From the NCBI RefSeq assembly GCF_037890675.1, contig NZ_CP149574.1, positions 1,860,001 to 1,924,000 of the forward strand: a DNA stretch of 64,000 nucleotides. The letters run 5' to 3'. Positions 18,171-26,869 of this stretch are shown here, one piece after another (within the stretch, counting starts at the first letter, position 1; every line of letters starts with the position of its first letter). The position numbers and the translations under genes were made by a program. Origin of the DNA: Methylovirgula sp. 4M-Z18. Its GTDB lineage: Bacteria > Pseudomonadota > Alphaproteobacteria > Rhizobiales > Beijerinckiaceae. The notes under the pieces were generated by a model. The model saw nothing but the letters and a program-made list of their open reading frames with translations. It was not told where the DNA came from and did no database searches.

Positions 18171-19388
18171 TTATTTATATTGTTCGAGGTCGGCCGCGGC
18201 CTTCTTCAGGGCGTCGGCGGGCTTGGCTTTTCCGGTGACGACCGACTGAACCATGTCGATCATCGTATTCTGGAAGCCTTTGTAGTCCTGGAACAAAGGC
18301 TCCGGTCCGCCATAGGCAATGCCGTCGATGAACGGCTTCCAGTGCGGGTCTTTCTCAACCAGATCTTTCACGCCCGGCACGGGGCGCAAGGGCGTGAGGC
18401 CGTTCGAGACCTCATATTTGAATTGGTTGTCCGGATTGGTCAGGAACTTCGCGAAGTCGGTGGCTTGCGCTTCGACGCCCGTGCCTTTGAAGATCGCAAG
18501 GCTATCGGTGATCAGCAGCGTGCCGGGACCTTTGGCATGGGGGCCAAGCGGAAGCGGAGCCACGCCCCACGCGAACTTGGCGTCTTTCAGAAGGTTCACA
18601 GCGCCGACCGATTGCTGCGTCATGCCGAGCTTACCGTCGAGGAAGATCGCGCGCACTTCGAGCTGTTCGTAGGCGGTCGGGCCGTCTTCGGCATAGGGCA
18701 CCATCGCATTCAATGCGGTGAGCGCCTCAAGATTTTCAGGGCTGTCGAGGACGATCTTGCCGTCCTTGTCGATCACCTTGCCGTTGTTGGTATAAACCCA
18801 GTGCATGAACTGGTGCATCGTGTTGTCATAGGTTTTGGCGACGACGCCGAAGCCTGCGACGCCAGCCTTTTCCTTGATGGCTTTCGCGTCGGCGAGCTCT
18901 TCCGCCCAAGTTGTCGGCGGCTTCTCAGGATCGAGGCCGGCTTTCTTGAAGAGGTCTTTGTTCCAGTACAGCGACTTCGTCGAGAAGGCGGTCGGGATAC
19001 CCCATTGGTTGCCCTTGAACGTGACGGTATCGGGAATGTTGGGATAGTAGGCGGCCTTTTCGGCATCCGTCATCGGCACGGGAATGATGAGGTCGTTGTT
19101 TGCCAATTGCTTTAAGGTGCGAGAGCCGACATAGGCGAGGGCAGGCGGATTGCCGGCGGCGGAGAGCGTCGTCACTTTATCCTGGCAGGTGTCCCATGGG
19201 ACCACTTCAATATGAATCTTGAAGCCAGGATGTGCACTCTCCCACGCGCTGATGATCGGCGGGTATACTGGATCTTCGGAATCGCCGCATTGAATGAAAT
19301 CGATGGCTTTGTCCTCCGCCTTGGCGAAAGAAGTCATTGCGGCAAGGGCCGCGCAGACGCCGATCATAAGTTTGGCACGTAACTTCAT
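18171..19388 (-). CDS. Sugar ABC transporter extracellular solute-binding protein
   Basis: A 405-residue family 1 solute-binding protein. The chosen ATG (19386-19388) follows GGAAGGA and yields a signal peptide: MKLRAK, hydrophobic LMIGVCAALAAMTSFA, cleavage after AKA near residue 24. The mature part starts EDKAIDFIQCGDSEDP and carries the pattern of CUT1 binding proteins such as UgpB or oligosaccharide binders (IPTAFSTKSLYWNKDLFKK, about 128-146). It is produced together with two permeases and an ATPase. Which sugar it binds cannot be read from sequence; the enzymes next door suggest an amino-sugar oligomer or muropeptide-like ligand. Confidence 0.9.
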   Translation of the reverse strand: MKLRAKLMIGVCAALAAMTSFAKAEDKAIDFIQCGDSEDPVYPPIISAWESAHPGFKIHIEVVPWDTCQDKVTTLSAAGNPPALAYVGSRTLKQLANNDLIIPVPMTDAEKAAYYPNIPDTVTFKGNQWGIPTAFSTKSLYWNKDLFKKAGLDPEKPPTTWAEELADAKAIKEKAGVAGFGVVAKTYDNTMHQFMHWVYTNNGKVIDKDGKIVLDSPENLEALTALNAMVPYAEDGPTAYEQLEVRAIFLDGKLGMTQQSVGAVNLLKDAKFAWGVAPLPLGPHAKGPGTLLITDSLAIFKGTGVEAQATDFAKFLTNPDNQFKYEVSNGLTPLRPVPGVKDLVEKDPHWKPFIDGIAYGGPEPLFQDYKGFQNTMIDMVQSVVTGKAKPADALKKAAADLEQYK

Positions 19389-19497
19389 AGGATGGTCCTT
19401 CCCCTCCGATGTAGAGCTCTCCCTTGAGCCCGATGAAAGCAAAGCCGGACGACGGCCGCAGGGGCCCATGACCGGTTTTGCGATTGCTGTTCCTGCC

Positions 19498-20340
19498 TCA
19501 AGTCTTCACGGCTCCGGCGGTGAGGCCGGCGACGAGATAGCGTTGCAGGAAAATGAAAACGATCACCACCGGCGCGATGCCGGCAAAGCTCGCCGCCATC
19601 AATTCGTTCCACACCACGTCCTGCCGGCCGAAGAAGCCGAAGAGGCCCACCGCCAGCGGCATGTATTCGGACTTCGAATTGAACGTGATGGCGTAAATGA
19701 ATTGCTGCGCGTAGATCGTCAGGAAGCAATAGATCGCGACGACGAGAATGCCCGGCGCGGCAATCGGTAGAATGACGCGGCGCAGAATGTAGAAGCGGCT
19801 CGCGCCATCGACCCAAGCGGCTTCCTCAAGCTCTCGTGGAATCCGCAAGAGATAGGCGCGCAGCAGCCAGACGCCCGTGCCGATGGTGAAGGCGACGCCC
19901 GGCACGATCATTGCGAAGTAGGTATTGAGCAAGCCGAGGTTGCGTAGAAGCTGGAAGAGCGGAATGATCAGCACCGCGCCGGAAAACATGTTGATGGTGA
20001 GCATGCCGCCGAGCACCGCGCCGCGGCCCTTAAACGCCATACGTGCCAGCGCATACGAGGCCGGAATGATCAGGACCAGAGCGATCGAGGAGCCGACAAG
20101 CGCGATGAAGATGCTGTTGATGATGTAACGCCCCAGCAGCGGCACGGTCGTCCACATCCTGAAATAGGCGTCGAAGGATCCGTTTTCCGGCCAGAAACGG
20201 TAGGGCGACGAGAACAATAGCGACAAGGGCTTGAGGGAGACAAGAAAGCCTTCCACAAACGGCGCGATAATGAAGGTCAGAAAGACCAACATGCCAATGT
20301 AGACCAGGATCTTCTCGTACCAACGGAATTTGTCGATCAT
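19498..20340 (-). CDS. Sugar ABC transporter permease (MalG type)
   Basis: A 280-residue CUT1 permease with six predicted membrane helices; the first is near residues 12-33. The cytoplasmic EAA loop reads RIPRELEEAAWVDGASRFYILRRVILP (about residues 176-202), the docking site for the ATPase. It lies 11 bases downstream of the MalF-type permease gene. About 109 bases separate it from the binding-protein gene, a larger gap than elsewhere in the operon; a ribosome-binding site or processing site may raise binding-protein output there. Confidence 0.92.
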   Translation of the reverse strand: MIDKFRWYEKILVYIGMLVFLTFIIAPFVEGFLVSLKPLSLLFSSPYRFWPENGSFDAYFRMWTTVPLLGRYIINSIFIALVGSSIALVLIIPASYALARMAFKGRGAVLGGMLTINMFSGAVLIIPLFQLLRNLGLLNTYFAMIVPGVAFTIGTGVWLLRAYLLRIPRELEEAAWVDGASRFYILRRVILPIAAPGILVVAIYCFLTIYAQQFIYAITFNSKSEYMPLAVGLFGFFGRQDVVWNELMAASFAGIAPVVIVFIFLQRYLVAGLTAGAVKT

Positions 20341-20351
20341 GGCGCCGGTTC

Positions 20352-21236
20352 CTATTTCGTCTCTTGGGCGGAAAGCCGGTTAACGACGCGGAAGTAGAAG
20401 AAGCAGAAGACGGAGAGGCACAGCGCTACAAGCACGGCGCGGGCGGCGCCTTCGCCATATTTGTACGAGCCGATCGCGGTCCGGTAAGTGTCGATGATCA
20501 TCGTCGTGGTTTCGCCGCTCGGCCCGCCGCGCGTCAGGATCCAGATGATGTCGAAGGAGTTGAAGGTCGAGATCAGCGAGATCATCGACATGGTGAGCAT
20601 CGCCGGTACCATCAGCGGAAGGGTGATGCGGCGAAAGCGGTAGAAACGGCTCGCACCATCGGTCCACGCGGCTTCATAGAGGTCTTTGGGAATCGACTGG
20701 ATGGTCGCGAGGAAATAGAACGTCACCATCGGCACGCCGATCCACACATCGGTGAAAACGGTGGCCCAGAACGCCGTTTCGCCATGCGCCAGAAAGGCGA
20801 TCGGGCTGCTGGTCAGGCCGGAGCGTTGCAATAGCCCGGAAATCATGCCGAACTCGCCGTTATACATCCAGCCCCACATGAAAATGCCGATCGCCATCGG
20901 CACGATCCAGGGCAGGAGCGTCAGGGTGCGGACGATTGCGCGGCCCGGCAACGCGACGTTCAGCAGCAACGCGCCGCAGGTGCCGATGATCATCTTGAGG
21001 AGGACGGAGAAGAAGGTCCAGATGAAGGTGCGGATGATAATGGTGCTGAAGCCGCTGCGGAAAATCTTGGTGTAATTGTCCCAGCCGATCCAGTCATAGG
21101 TCCGTCTCAAAGAGGCGTCGGTGAAAGACAGAAAAATCGTCTCGACCAGCGGATAGGCGACGATCACGAGCACATAAAGCAGTGCCGGCGCCAGCAGGCA
21201 CCAGGCGAAGATAATGGCGCCCCTCTGCTGCAGCAT
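20352..21236 (-). CDS. Sugar ABC transporter permease (MalF type)
   Basis: A 294-residue CUT1 permease partner. The start is the ATG at 21234-21236, which overlaps the upstream Gfo/Idh stop (ATGA), giving MLQQRGAIIFAWCLLAPALLYV with the first membrane helix at once. The EAA loop SIPKDLYEAAWTDGASRFYRFRRITLP lies near residues 184-210 and is followed by two helices. It is shorter than E. coli MalF, as is normal for UgpA/LacF-like permeases. It forms the channel with the MalG-type partner. Confidence 0.92.
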   Translation of the reverse strand: MLQQRGAIIFAWCLLAPALLYVLVIVAYPLVETIFLSFTDASLRRTYDWIGWDNYTKIFRSGFSTIIIRTFIWTFFSVLLKMIIGTCGALLLNVALPGRAIVRTLTLLPWIVPMAIGIFMWGWMYNGEFGMISGLLQRSGLTSSPIAFLAHGETAFWATVFTDVWIGVPMVTFYFLATIQSIPKDLYEAAWTDGASRFYRFRRITLPLMVPAMLTMSMISLISTFNSFDIIWILTRGGPSGETTTMIIDTYRTAIGSYKYGEGAARAVLVALCLSVFCFFYFRVVNRLSAQETK

Positions 21237-22405
21237 CACGCGCTCCTTGCCATGGCCGGCGGCGTTTCGCCATTGCGCGCCGCATCGAAACGCTTCCATG
21301 TTTCGGTCAGATCGATGACGGAACGGCTTTGGCGGGCTTCGTCGATCTTGATCGCGGTGAGGCCCGCCTCCAGCGCATCGATCACCGAGACGGGCAGGGC
21401 TGCACCGGTGGTCAGGTGAGCGGCGATGTCCTTGACCATTTGCTCGTCGGCGCCGTAATGCTGCGAAAGTTCCGTCGTCTCATAGGTCGTATCGAGCAGC
21501 ACGTCGGACGTGCGGGCATCGTGCACTTTGAAGAAGTTGCGGATGAAGTCGCCTTCCGCCATGCCTTTTGAGCCGACGATGCAGAAGCGGCGGAACTGGT
21601 CCGGCACATTCATATTGGTGTGAAACGCCATAGTGGCGCCATTCGCATATTCGATCAGCGCGGTCTGATAGTCGATGATGTCCGCGTCGCTGTCGAAGAC
21701 TTTGTCCGTGCCCATCCAGCCGCTCGGCTTGCGATGATAGACGTCGAGATTGTGCCGCACGGCATTTTCCGGCACGAAGGATTTGCGGCCGCCGAAGCTT
21801 GCGACGCGTTGCGGCCGTGCGCCGACCGCGCCTTGGTAAAGGTCGAGGTCGTGGCAGCATTTCTCCAAGATGAAGCTGCCGGAATAGCCCTGGTAGCGCC
21901 GCCAGTCGCGCATGAAAAACGCGCCGTGATAGGGCGCGATATGTTCGGACGCCTCGATGCTGACGATCTCGCCGAGCGCGCCTTCGGCAATCACTTTCTT
22001 AAGGTCGACATAAAGCGGCGCATAGCGCAGCACGAGACCGACCATGACCCGATCGGGGTCGCCGCATGCGTGCAGGAGGCGGAGCAGCTCGTAGGTCTCG
22101 GCCTCCGAAATGACCACGGGCTTTTCGCAGAAGACCTTCAGATTGAGCTGCAGCGCCGTCTTGATATGGCCGAGATGGAGGTGATTGGGCGAGCCGATCA
22201 TCAGAAGATCGAGGGGAGCGGCCTTCGCCAAGGCGTCGATCGATTCGTAGGATTGGCCGGGATCGATGCCGTGCTGCCGCAGACCCGGCAGGCCGGCGGG
22301 GGAGGGATCGACATACCCCACAAGCTGAAAATCAGGAATGAGGACGCTGAAAACCCGAACGAGATATTCCAGCCGGTACCCGAGGCCGACAACGCCGACT
22401 TTCAT
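21236..22405 (-). CDS. Gfo/Idh/MocA family oxidoreductase
   Basis: A 389-residue NAD(P)-dependent sugar oxidoreductase. The Rossmann motif VGVVGLGYRLEYLVRVF is at residues 3-19, the conserved EKPVV (about 94-98) is the family's catalytic-lysine motif, and a GFO_IDH_MocA C-terminal domain follows with CHDLDLYQGAVG. It is the first gene of the minus-strand operon and overlaps the permease gene by ATGA. Such enzymes oxidise or epimerise sugars after uptake, or open glycosides by an NAD-dependent route. The substrate is unknown. Confidence 0.9.
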   Translation of the reverse strand: MKVGVVGLGYRLEYLVRVFSVLIPDFQLVGYVDPSPAGLPGLRQHGIDPGQSYESIDALAKAAPLDLLMIGSPNHLHLGHIKTALQLNLKVFCEKPVVISEAETYELLRLLHACGDPDRVMVGLVLRYAPLYVDLKKVIAEGALGEIVSIEASEHIAPYHGAFFMRDWRRYQGYSGSFILEKCCHDLDLYQGAVGARPQRVASFGGRKSFVPENAVRHNLDVYHRKPSGWMGTDKVFDSDADIIDYQTALIEYANGATMAFHTNMNVPDQFRRFCIVGSKGMAEGDFIRNFFKVHDARTSDVLLDTTYETTELSQHYGADEQMVKDIAAHLTTGAALPVSVIDALEAGLTAIKIDEARQSRSVIDLTETWKRFDAARNGETPPAMARSA

Positions 22406-22538
22406 TTCCCCTCCACTTCACCTGTTCCCGAGACCATCCTTGCAAGGACGGTGCGTGCCGTTGCGCGTATGTAAATTATTTTCATGATGATGCCGCTACA
22501 TTTCCAACCTGTCAAGGGTTGTTAACCATGCGCGGCGG

Positions 22539-22554
22539 TGAAAATTTTATCACT
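22539..22554. promoter_or_regulatory. Candidate RpiR operator GTGAAAATTTTATCAC
   Basis: A 16-base near-perfect palindrome about 135 bases upstream of the Gfo/Idh start. It resembles neighbouring TTTTCAT-containing palindromes at 22645-22656 and 23237-23247. The regulator encoded at 24047 is the natural candidate to bind. Function is inferred from symmetry and recurrence only. Confidence 0.35.
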
Positions 22555-22644
22555 GCATGGCGAGAATTTCCCTGTTTGCAGGCGTTTTTGTGTTGCTGGT
22601 GGTGGTTTGCAGCAAAGAGCGGCCGAGCCTGCGGTACGTTTCTA

Positions 22645-22656
22645 TTTTCATGAAAA
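22645..22656. promoter_or_regulatory. Candidate operator TTTTCATGAAAA
   Basis: A perfect 12-base palindrome between the divergently expressed blocks. A close relative, TTTTCATAAAA, lies at 23237-23247 just upstream of the SDR gene, and ATTTTCATGAT occurs at 22479-22489 near the Gfo/Idh start. This recurrence next to three transcription units suggests a shared regulator. Confidence 0.4.
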
Positions 22657-22782
22657 GACCGATTGTATGACGGAAATTTACATTTTTGGGTGTAACTTGA
22701 CCCTGGACCTTCCGTTCAGAACATCTGGGATCAAGTTCAAGTGTCGCCGGCGCGAAGGCTCGCTACCGGCCCAGGTCGTCCC

Positions 22783-23151
22783 TTATTTTTGCGGCAGATA
22801 GGCGATGGCTTCGATCTCGACTTTGATGTCGATCATCAAACGCGCTTCGAGGGTCGTCCGGGCCGGAGGCTGCTCCGGGAAATAGCTGCCGTAGACTTTG
22901 TTGAACGCGCCGAATTCACGCGCGTCGGCGAGGATAACCGTGGTCTTGACCACATCGGCCAGCGTCGCGCCGGCCAGCGCCAGAGCCGCGCTGATGTTCT
23001 CCATCACGCGACGGGTCTGCGCCTCGATGCCACCTACGACGACCGAGCCGTCGGCCAGGGTGGGCACTTGACCCGAAATGTAGATGAAGTCGCCGGCGCG
23101 AACGGCCGGGGAGAGCGGAACATGCGCGGAACCATATGCGATCTTGGCCAT
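22783..23151 (-). CDS. RidA family protein (reactive imine deaminase-like)
   Basis: A 122-residue YjgF/YER057c/UK114 protein. RidA hydrolyses enamine/imine intermediates made by PLP enzymes such as serine or threonine dehydratases. The start is ATG 23149-23151 (MAKIAYGSAHVPLSPAV), preceded by GCAGGG. The signature region PPARTTLEARLMIDIKVEIEAIAYL at the C-terminus contains the Arg that binds the substrate carboxylate. Its neighbours include a PLP-dependent D-amino-acid-type lyase, which would generate such imines, so a housekeeping role inside this pathway is likely. It is transcribed away from the SDR gene. Confidence 0.9.
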   Translation of the reverse strand: MAKIAYGSAHVPLSPAVRAGDFIYISGQVPTLADGSVVVGGIEAQTRRVMENISAALALAGATLADVVKTTVILADAREFGAFNKVYGSYFPEQPPARTTLEARLMIDIKVEIEAIAYLPQK

Positions 23152-23236
23152 TGACGAACCCTGCGGTGAAAAGGTCGATGTCGAGATGTAATTAATTTTC
23201 AAAAAAAGTGTCAAGTGGCAAAATTAATGTTGCTAG

Positions 23237-23247
23237 TTTTCATAAAA
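23237..23247. promoter_or_regulatory. Candidate operator TTTTCATAAAA upstream of the SDR-RpiR unit
   Basis: It lies 31 bases before the SDR start, in the gap between divergent ridA-like and SDR genes, and differs from the palindrome at 22645-22656 by one base over 11. A nearby AATTAATTTTCAAAA (23190-23204) is a weaker match. It would suit autoregulation by the RpiR protein encoded in the plus-strand unit. Confidence 0.35.
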
Positions 23248-23278
23248 CGGTCCAATCTTTTGCAAAATGGGGAGCGCG

Positions 23279-24046
23279 ATGTTTGATTTCTCGGGCAGGC
23301 ATGTGGTCGTGACCGGTGCGAGCGGCGGTATCGGCCGTGCGCTCCTCGCGCTCTTTGCGCAAGCCGGGGCGATCCTGACGGCGATCGATCGCGTCGCCGA
23401 TCCGCTCGACGTGCCTGCCGTGCGCGACCAATTGGTGCTCGACGTCACCGATGCGGCGGGGGTGCGCAGCGCCTTGCGTGACCTGACGGTTCGCCGCGGC
23501 GCCCCCGAGATTGTCATTTCCAATGCCGGCTGGTCGCGGGCCGATCGCTTCGACCAACTCGACGAGGCGGCGTTCGAACAAGAGCTCGCGATCAATCTGA
23601 CCGGATCCTATCGGGTCATCGACGCGCTTCTGCCGGCGATGATCGATCGCGGCGGCGGCGCGATCGTGGCCGTCGCATCGGTGAATGCGCTGGCGCATTA
23701 TGGCAATCCGGCCTATTCGGCGGCAAAAGCCGGACTCCTCGCCTATATCCGCGCCATCGCGGTCGAATATGGCGGCAAGAATATTCGCGCCAATGCGGTC
23801 TGCCCCGGTTCGGTCATGACGCCCGCTTGGGACCACCGGTTCGAACGCGACCCCGATCTGCGCCGCAAAGTGCTCGATCATTATCCGCTCGGCCGCCTCG
23901 TTGCCCCCAACGAGGTTGCGCAGGCGATCGCTTTTTTGGCTTCTCCCTTGGCCACCGGCGTCACCGGCGTCGCTCTACCAGTTGACGCGGGCCTGACGGC
24001 AGGCAATCTGCGTTTTGTGCGCAATATCATCAACGGGGAGGCATGA
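23279..24046 (+). CDS. SDR family oxidoreductase
   Basis: A 255-residue classical short-chain dehydrogenase. The cofactor motif VVTGASGGIGRALL is at residues 10-23, NAG is in VISNAGWS, and the catalytic Ser and YxxxK are in SVNALAHYGNPAYSAAKAG; CPGSVMTP follows as usual. The ATG at 23279 is preferred because GGGGAG stands five bases before it; an ATG at 23267 would overlap that site. The stop is immediately followed by the GTG start of the RpiR gene. A polyol or sugar oxidoreductase role in the locus is likely, but the substrate is unknown. Confidence 0.9.
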   Translation: MFDFSGRHVVVTGASGGIGRALLALFAQAGAILTAIDRVADPLDVPAVRDQLVLDVTDAAGVRSALRDLTVRRGAPEIVISNAGWSRADRFDQLDEAAFEQELAINLTGSYRVIDALLPAMIDRGGGAIVAVASVNALAHYGNPAYSAAKAGLLAYIRAIAVEYGGKNIRANAVCPGSVMTPAWDHRFERDPDLRRKVLDHYPLGRLVAPNEVAQAIAFLASPLATGVTGVALPVDAGLTAGNLRFVRNIINGEA

Positions 24047-24913
24047 GTGATCGACATCGTCGAAGCGCTTCGGCAATTGGCTGAGAACGGCAGCAAGTCC
24101 GATCAGCGCCTCGCGCAAGTCGTGTTGGCCGACATGGGTTTCGCCTCGCGCGCATCGATCATGGAGCTCGCCCAACAGGCGGAGGTCAGCGAACCGACCG
24201 TGACGCGTTTCTGCCGTACCTTGCGCTGCGACGGGATCCGCGATTTCAAATTCCATCTGGCGCAAGCTTTGGCGATCGGCGGCGCTTATCTTGCCGGCGG
24301 CGCGAACAACGATGACGAGCGTCCCACTCTCGACCTCATTTGCGACGGCGCGCTCGGAGCGATCGAACGGATTCGCAGCGGCATCGACCGCAAACAATTC
24401 GAGCTTGCGGCGCGCCGCCTGTCGAAAGCCACATCGGTTCTGACTTACGGGTCCGGCGGATCGTCCTCGATCGCCGCGCTCGAAACCCAGCACCGTTTGT
24501 TCCGCCTCGGCTTGCCGGTCACGGCCTATACCGATGGCGAGTTGCAATGCATGACCGCTTCGGTCGCGACGAAGCAGACCGTGATCATCGCTTTCTCGAT
24601 TTCCGGCCATGCCCATGCGGTGTTGGAGGCGGTCGAGATCGGCAAGAGCTACGGCGCGTTCACGATCGTTCTGACCGCGCCCGGCTCGGCGCTCGCCGCG
24701 CTTGGCGATATCGCCATCACCTTCAAGATTCCGGAAGACGGCAATCTGTTCAAGCCGTCGTCCTCGCGTTACGCGTTGCTCACCCTTGTCGATTTTCTCG
24801 CGGCCGAAACCGCCCGCGTGATGGGCCCGCCGGTGCTCGAGGGCCTGCGGCGGATCAAGCAGAGCCTGAACACATTCAAGATCAATGATCCAAGCTTGCC
24901 GATCGGGGATTGA
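24047..24913 (+). CDS. MurR/RpiR family transcriptional regulator
   Basis: A 288-residue regulator with an N-terminal HTH_6 domain (residues 1-77, including ASIMELAQQAEVSEPTVTRFCRTL) and a C-terminal SIS sugar-phosphate sensing domain (about 115-250, with YGSGGSSSIAALETQHRLFRLG and AFSISGHAHAVLEA). It starts with GTG one base after the SDR stop; CGGGGAGG is the ribosome-binding site inside the SDR end. Proteins of this family respond to phosphosugars such as MurNAc 6-phosphate. It is the only regulator in this locus and probably controls both divergent units through the TTTTCAT sites. Confidence 0.92.
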   Translation: MIDIVEALRQLAENGSKSDQRLAQVVLADMGFASRASIMELAQQAEVSEPTVTRFCRTLRCDGIRDFKFHLAQALAIGGAYLAGGANNDDERPTLDLICDGALGAIERIRSGIDRKQFELAARRLSKATSVLTYGSGGSSSIAALETQHRLFRLGLPVTAYTDGELQCMTASVATKQTVIIAFSISGHAHAVLEAVEIGKSYGAFTIVLTAPGSALAALGDIAITFKIPEDGNLFKPSSSRYALLTLVDFLAAETARVMGPPVLEGLRRIKQSLNTFKINDPSLPIGD

Positions 24914-24916
24914 GCA

Positions 24917-25978
24917 ATGACGTTGCAAGAGCTGGAAACCCCATGTGTGCTGATCGACCTTGCCAAAGTCGACGCCAATCTGCGGCGCGCGCACGATTAT
25001 GCCCGCGCGCACCATCTGCCGTTGCGGCCGCATATCAAGACCCACAAGCTGCCGCGCTTCGCCAAGCAGCAGATGGCGCTCGGCTCCATCGGCATCACCT
25101 GCCAAAAGCTCGGCGAGGCCGAGGTGATGGTGGCGGCAGGGCTCAACGACATTCTCATCCCCTACAATATCCTCGGCGCACCCAAACTCGCCCGTTTGCG
25201 CGCGTTGGCGGACAAAGCTGACCTCATCGTCGGTGCGGACAGTGCCGCGACCATCAAGGGCTATGCGGCGCATTTCGCCGAATCCGCCAAACATTTGCCC
25301 GTGCTGGTCGAGTGCGACACAGGCATGGGACGCTGCGGCGTCACGACGTCCGAACAAGCGGTCGAATTGGCGAGGCTCATTGCGGTGCAGCCGGGTTTGC
25401 AATTCGCCGGAATCTTCACCTATCCGGCGGCGGGCAAATATCACGAGGCGCTGCAATGGCTGCGCGACGCGGTGATGGCACTCAATGATGCCGGCCTGCC
25501 GCCGCGCATCGTCTCCTCCGGCGGCACGCCCGATCTTTATCATGCGCACGAAGGGGTGGGGCTGATCACGGACTACCGCCCCGGCACCTATATTTATTCC
25601 GATCGCTACCAGGCAGCGAAAGGTGTCGGAACCTTGGAGGATTGCGCGCTTTCGGTGCTGACCACGGTCGTGAGCCGTCCCACCGCGACGCGCTGCGTCG
25701 TGGATGCGGGGTCGAAGGCACTCACGAGCGATCTTTTGGGCATGGACGGCTATGGTTACGTCGTCGGCTATCCGGAGGCGGTCGTGAAATCGCTCAGCGA
25801 AGAGCATGGCGTGATCGACTTTTCCGCCTGTGCCGCAAGCCCGAGTATCGGCGATCGGCTGCGCATCATCCCCAATCACGCCTGCGTCGTGTCCAATCTC
25901 TTCGACAAGGTCAATCTCGTCTCGGGTGACGATTTCGTCGAAGCCGTTCCCGTCTCGGCGCGCGGTCGCGTCGATTAG
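24917..25978 (+). CDS. D-threonine aldolase / D-serine dehydratase-like PLP enzyme
   Basis: A 353-residue fold-type III PLP enzyme (alanine-racemase-like N-terminal barrel plus the D-serine-dehydratase-like C-terminal domain). The N-terminus reads LETPCVLIDLAKVDANL; the PLP lysine is in RPHIKTHKLPR (about residues 37-47). The C-terminal metal-site region with DFSACAASPSIGDRLRIIPNHAC matches the D-TA/DSD1 pattern of His and Cys zinc ligands. It probably cleaves or dehydrates a beta-hydroxy D-amino acid. It is three bases after the RpiR gene. This is the clearest sign that D-amino acids are part of the locus's substrate. Confidence 0.87.
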   Translation: MTLQELETPCVLIDLAKVDANLRRAHDYARAHHLPLRPHIKTHKLPRFAKQQMALGSIGITCQKLGEAEVMVAAGLNDILIPYNILGAPKLARLRALADKADLIVGADSAATIKGYAAHFAESAKHLPVLVECDTGMGRCGVTTSEQAVELARLIAVQPGLQFAGIFTYPAAGKYHEALQWLRDAVMALNDAGLPPRIVSSGGTPDLYHAHEGVGLITDYRPGTYIYSDRYQAAKGVGTLEDCALSVLTTVVSRPTATRCVVDAGSKALTSDLLGMDGYGYVVGYPEAVVKSLSEEHGVIDFSACAASPSIGDRLRIIPNHACVVSNLFDKVNLVSGDDFVEAVPVSARGRVD

Positions 25979-26029
25979 CGCCGTCTTCGTTTCCGGCGCT
26001 TGCCCATCATCCCTTTTCAAGGAGTTCGC

Positions 26030-26521
26030 ATGTCCTTTCTCGACAATCCGTTCCCGCACGATCCCGACCGTCGGTATATCTGGGATATGCTGGTCCATCG
26101 CGATATTGACGCGTTTATCGCCAGCGATTGGGCGATGGTCGAAGGGGATTTCATCCGCGACGGCTTTCTGGGGCTCGACGCCAAGGGCTCCGACAATCCC
26201 GACACCTGGCGCGTCAGCTTTCCGACGCTCGACGTCTATCGCGACGAGTGGCTGCGCCAGTCCGCCGAGACGGCCAAGATTGCGTTTGCGGAAGACCTGC
26301 GCACCGGCATTTTCCGCGCGACGAACCTTCTGCATATCGAAGTAACCGATGAGATCGCCGTCGCGCATAAGAAATTCGACGGGACGATCGCCAAGGCTGA
26401 CGGCACGAAAGACGTTTTGAACTGGCAGACCTTGTATTTCGCGCGCAAAGTCGCGGGTGTTTGGAAACTCACCGGCTTCATTGGCTATATGCCGTTTCCG
26501 ATGGGGACGCGGCGGGCGTAA
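26030..26521 (+). CDS. Small NTF2-like hypothetical protein
   Basis: A 163-residue protein without a signal peptide, preceded by a strong AAGGAG site 5 bases before ATG 26030. It is acidic and rich in Trp/Phe/Asp, with alternating short helices and strands, ending WQTLYFARKVAGVWKLTGFIGYMP, a pattern seen in NTF2/SnoaL-like cone folds. No catalytic motif could be named. It lies 51 bases after the PLP enzyme gene and is probably the last gene of that plus-strand unit. Function unknown; a lyase, isomerase or binding role is possible. Confidence 0.65.
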   Translation: MSFLDNPFPHDPDRRYIWDMLVHRDIDAFIASDWAMVEGDFIRDGFLGLDAKGSDNPDTWRVSFPTLDVYRDEWLRQSAETAKIAFAEDLRTGIFRATNLLHIEVTDEIAVAHKKFDGTIAKADGTKDVLNWQTLYFARKVAGVWKLTGFIGYMPFPMGTRRA

Positions 26522-26790
26522 GGCATAGAGCCGATTGGGACGAATACGCCGGCAGATGACGGAGAACGACACATAAGAGTCATCTGCGGGTCACTTGCGG
26601 TGTTTATAGTAAAACGTGGCGGGTGCCATCGTCGCCAGCGGCTCCGGCCTCGCGACGATCCGTAATCTCTTGCTCGCCTGGGTTCTGATATTTTCTTGTG
26701 CGATAGTGTTGTCGGGCACGCTCTACTTCATCTTCCGGCGCGCGTTCTTGAGTTTTGATCGGACGGCGAAAGGCATCCGCTACGGCACGG

Positions 26791-26820
26791 ACGGCGCTCT
26801 TCGGAGCGCCGTTTTGCTTT
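26791..26820 (+). terminator. Rho-independent terminator
   Basis: GGCGCTC-TTCG-GAGCGCC gives a 7-base-pair stem with an UUCG tetraloop, followed by GTTTTGCTTT. It could close a short transcript from the region after 26521 or the end of the SDR-RpiR-PLP unit. It lies about 50 bases before the iron box, which would insulate irr. Confidence 0.7.
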
Positions 26821-26869
26821 ACGCAAGTCAATAGAGCGATCGATCAGATCAGTGATGAAAACCCGATAG

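Larger units (their letters stand above)
22406..22782. other. Intergenic control region of the amino-sugar/D-amino-acid locus
   Basis: 377 bases between the ridA-like gene and the Gfo/Idh operon, both on the minus strand. It is more AT-rich than its surroundings and holds several symmetric TTTTCAT-type sites, listed separately. An 87-codon plus-strand open frame (22538-22801) lacks a ribosome-binding site and a recognisable product and was not called. Confidence 0.5.

Noticed and set aside
22538-22801. 87-codon plus-strand frame in the control region
   Set aside because: No ribosome-binding site, no recognisable protein, and it overlaps operator-like palindromes and the RidA gene.
23975-26572. 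865-codon open frame on the minus strand opposite RpiR and the PLP enzyme
   Set aside because: It covers three genes with clear families on the plus strand and shows no domain of its own.
26616-26834. 72-codon frame with a hydrophobic segment
   Set aside because: GTG start without a ribosome-binding site, and the coding frame runs through a clear terminator hairpin.
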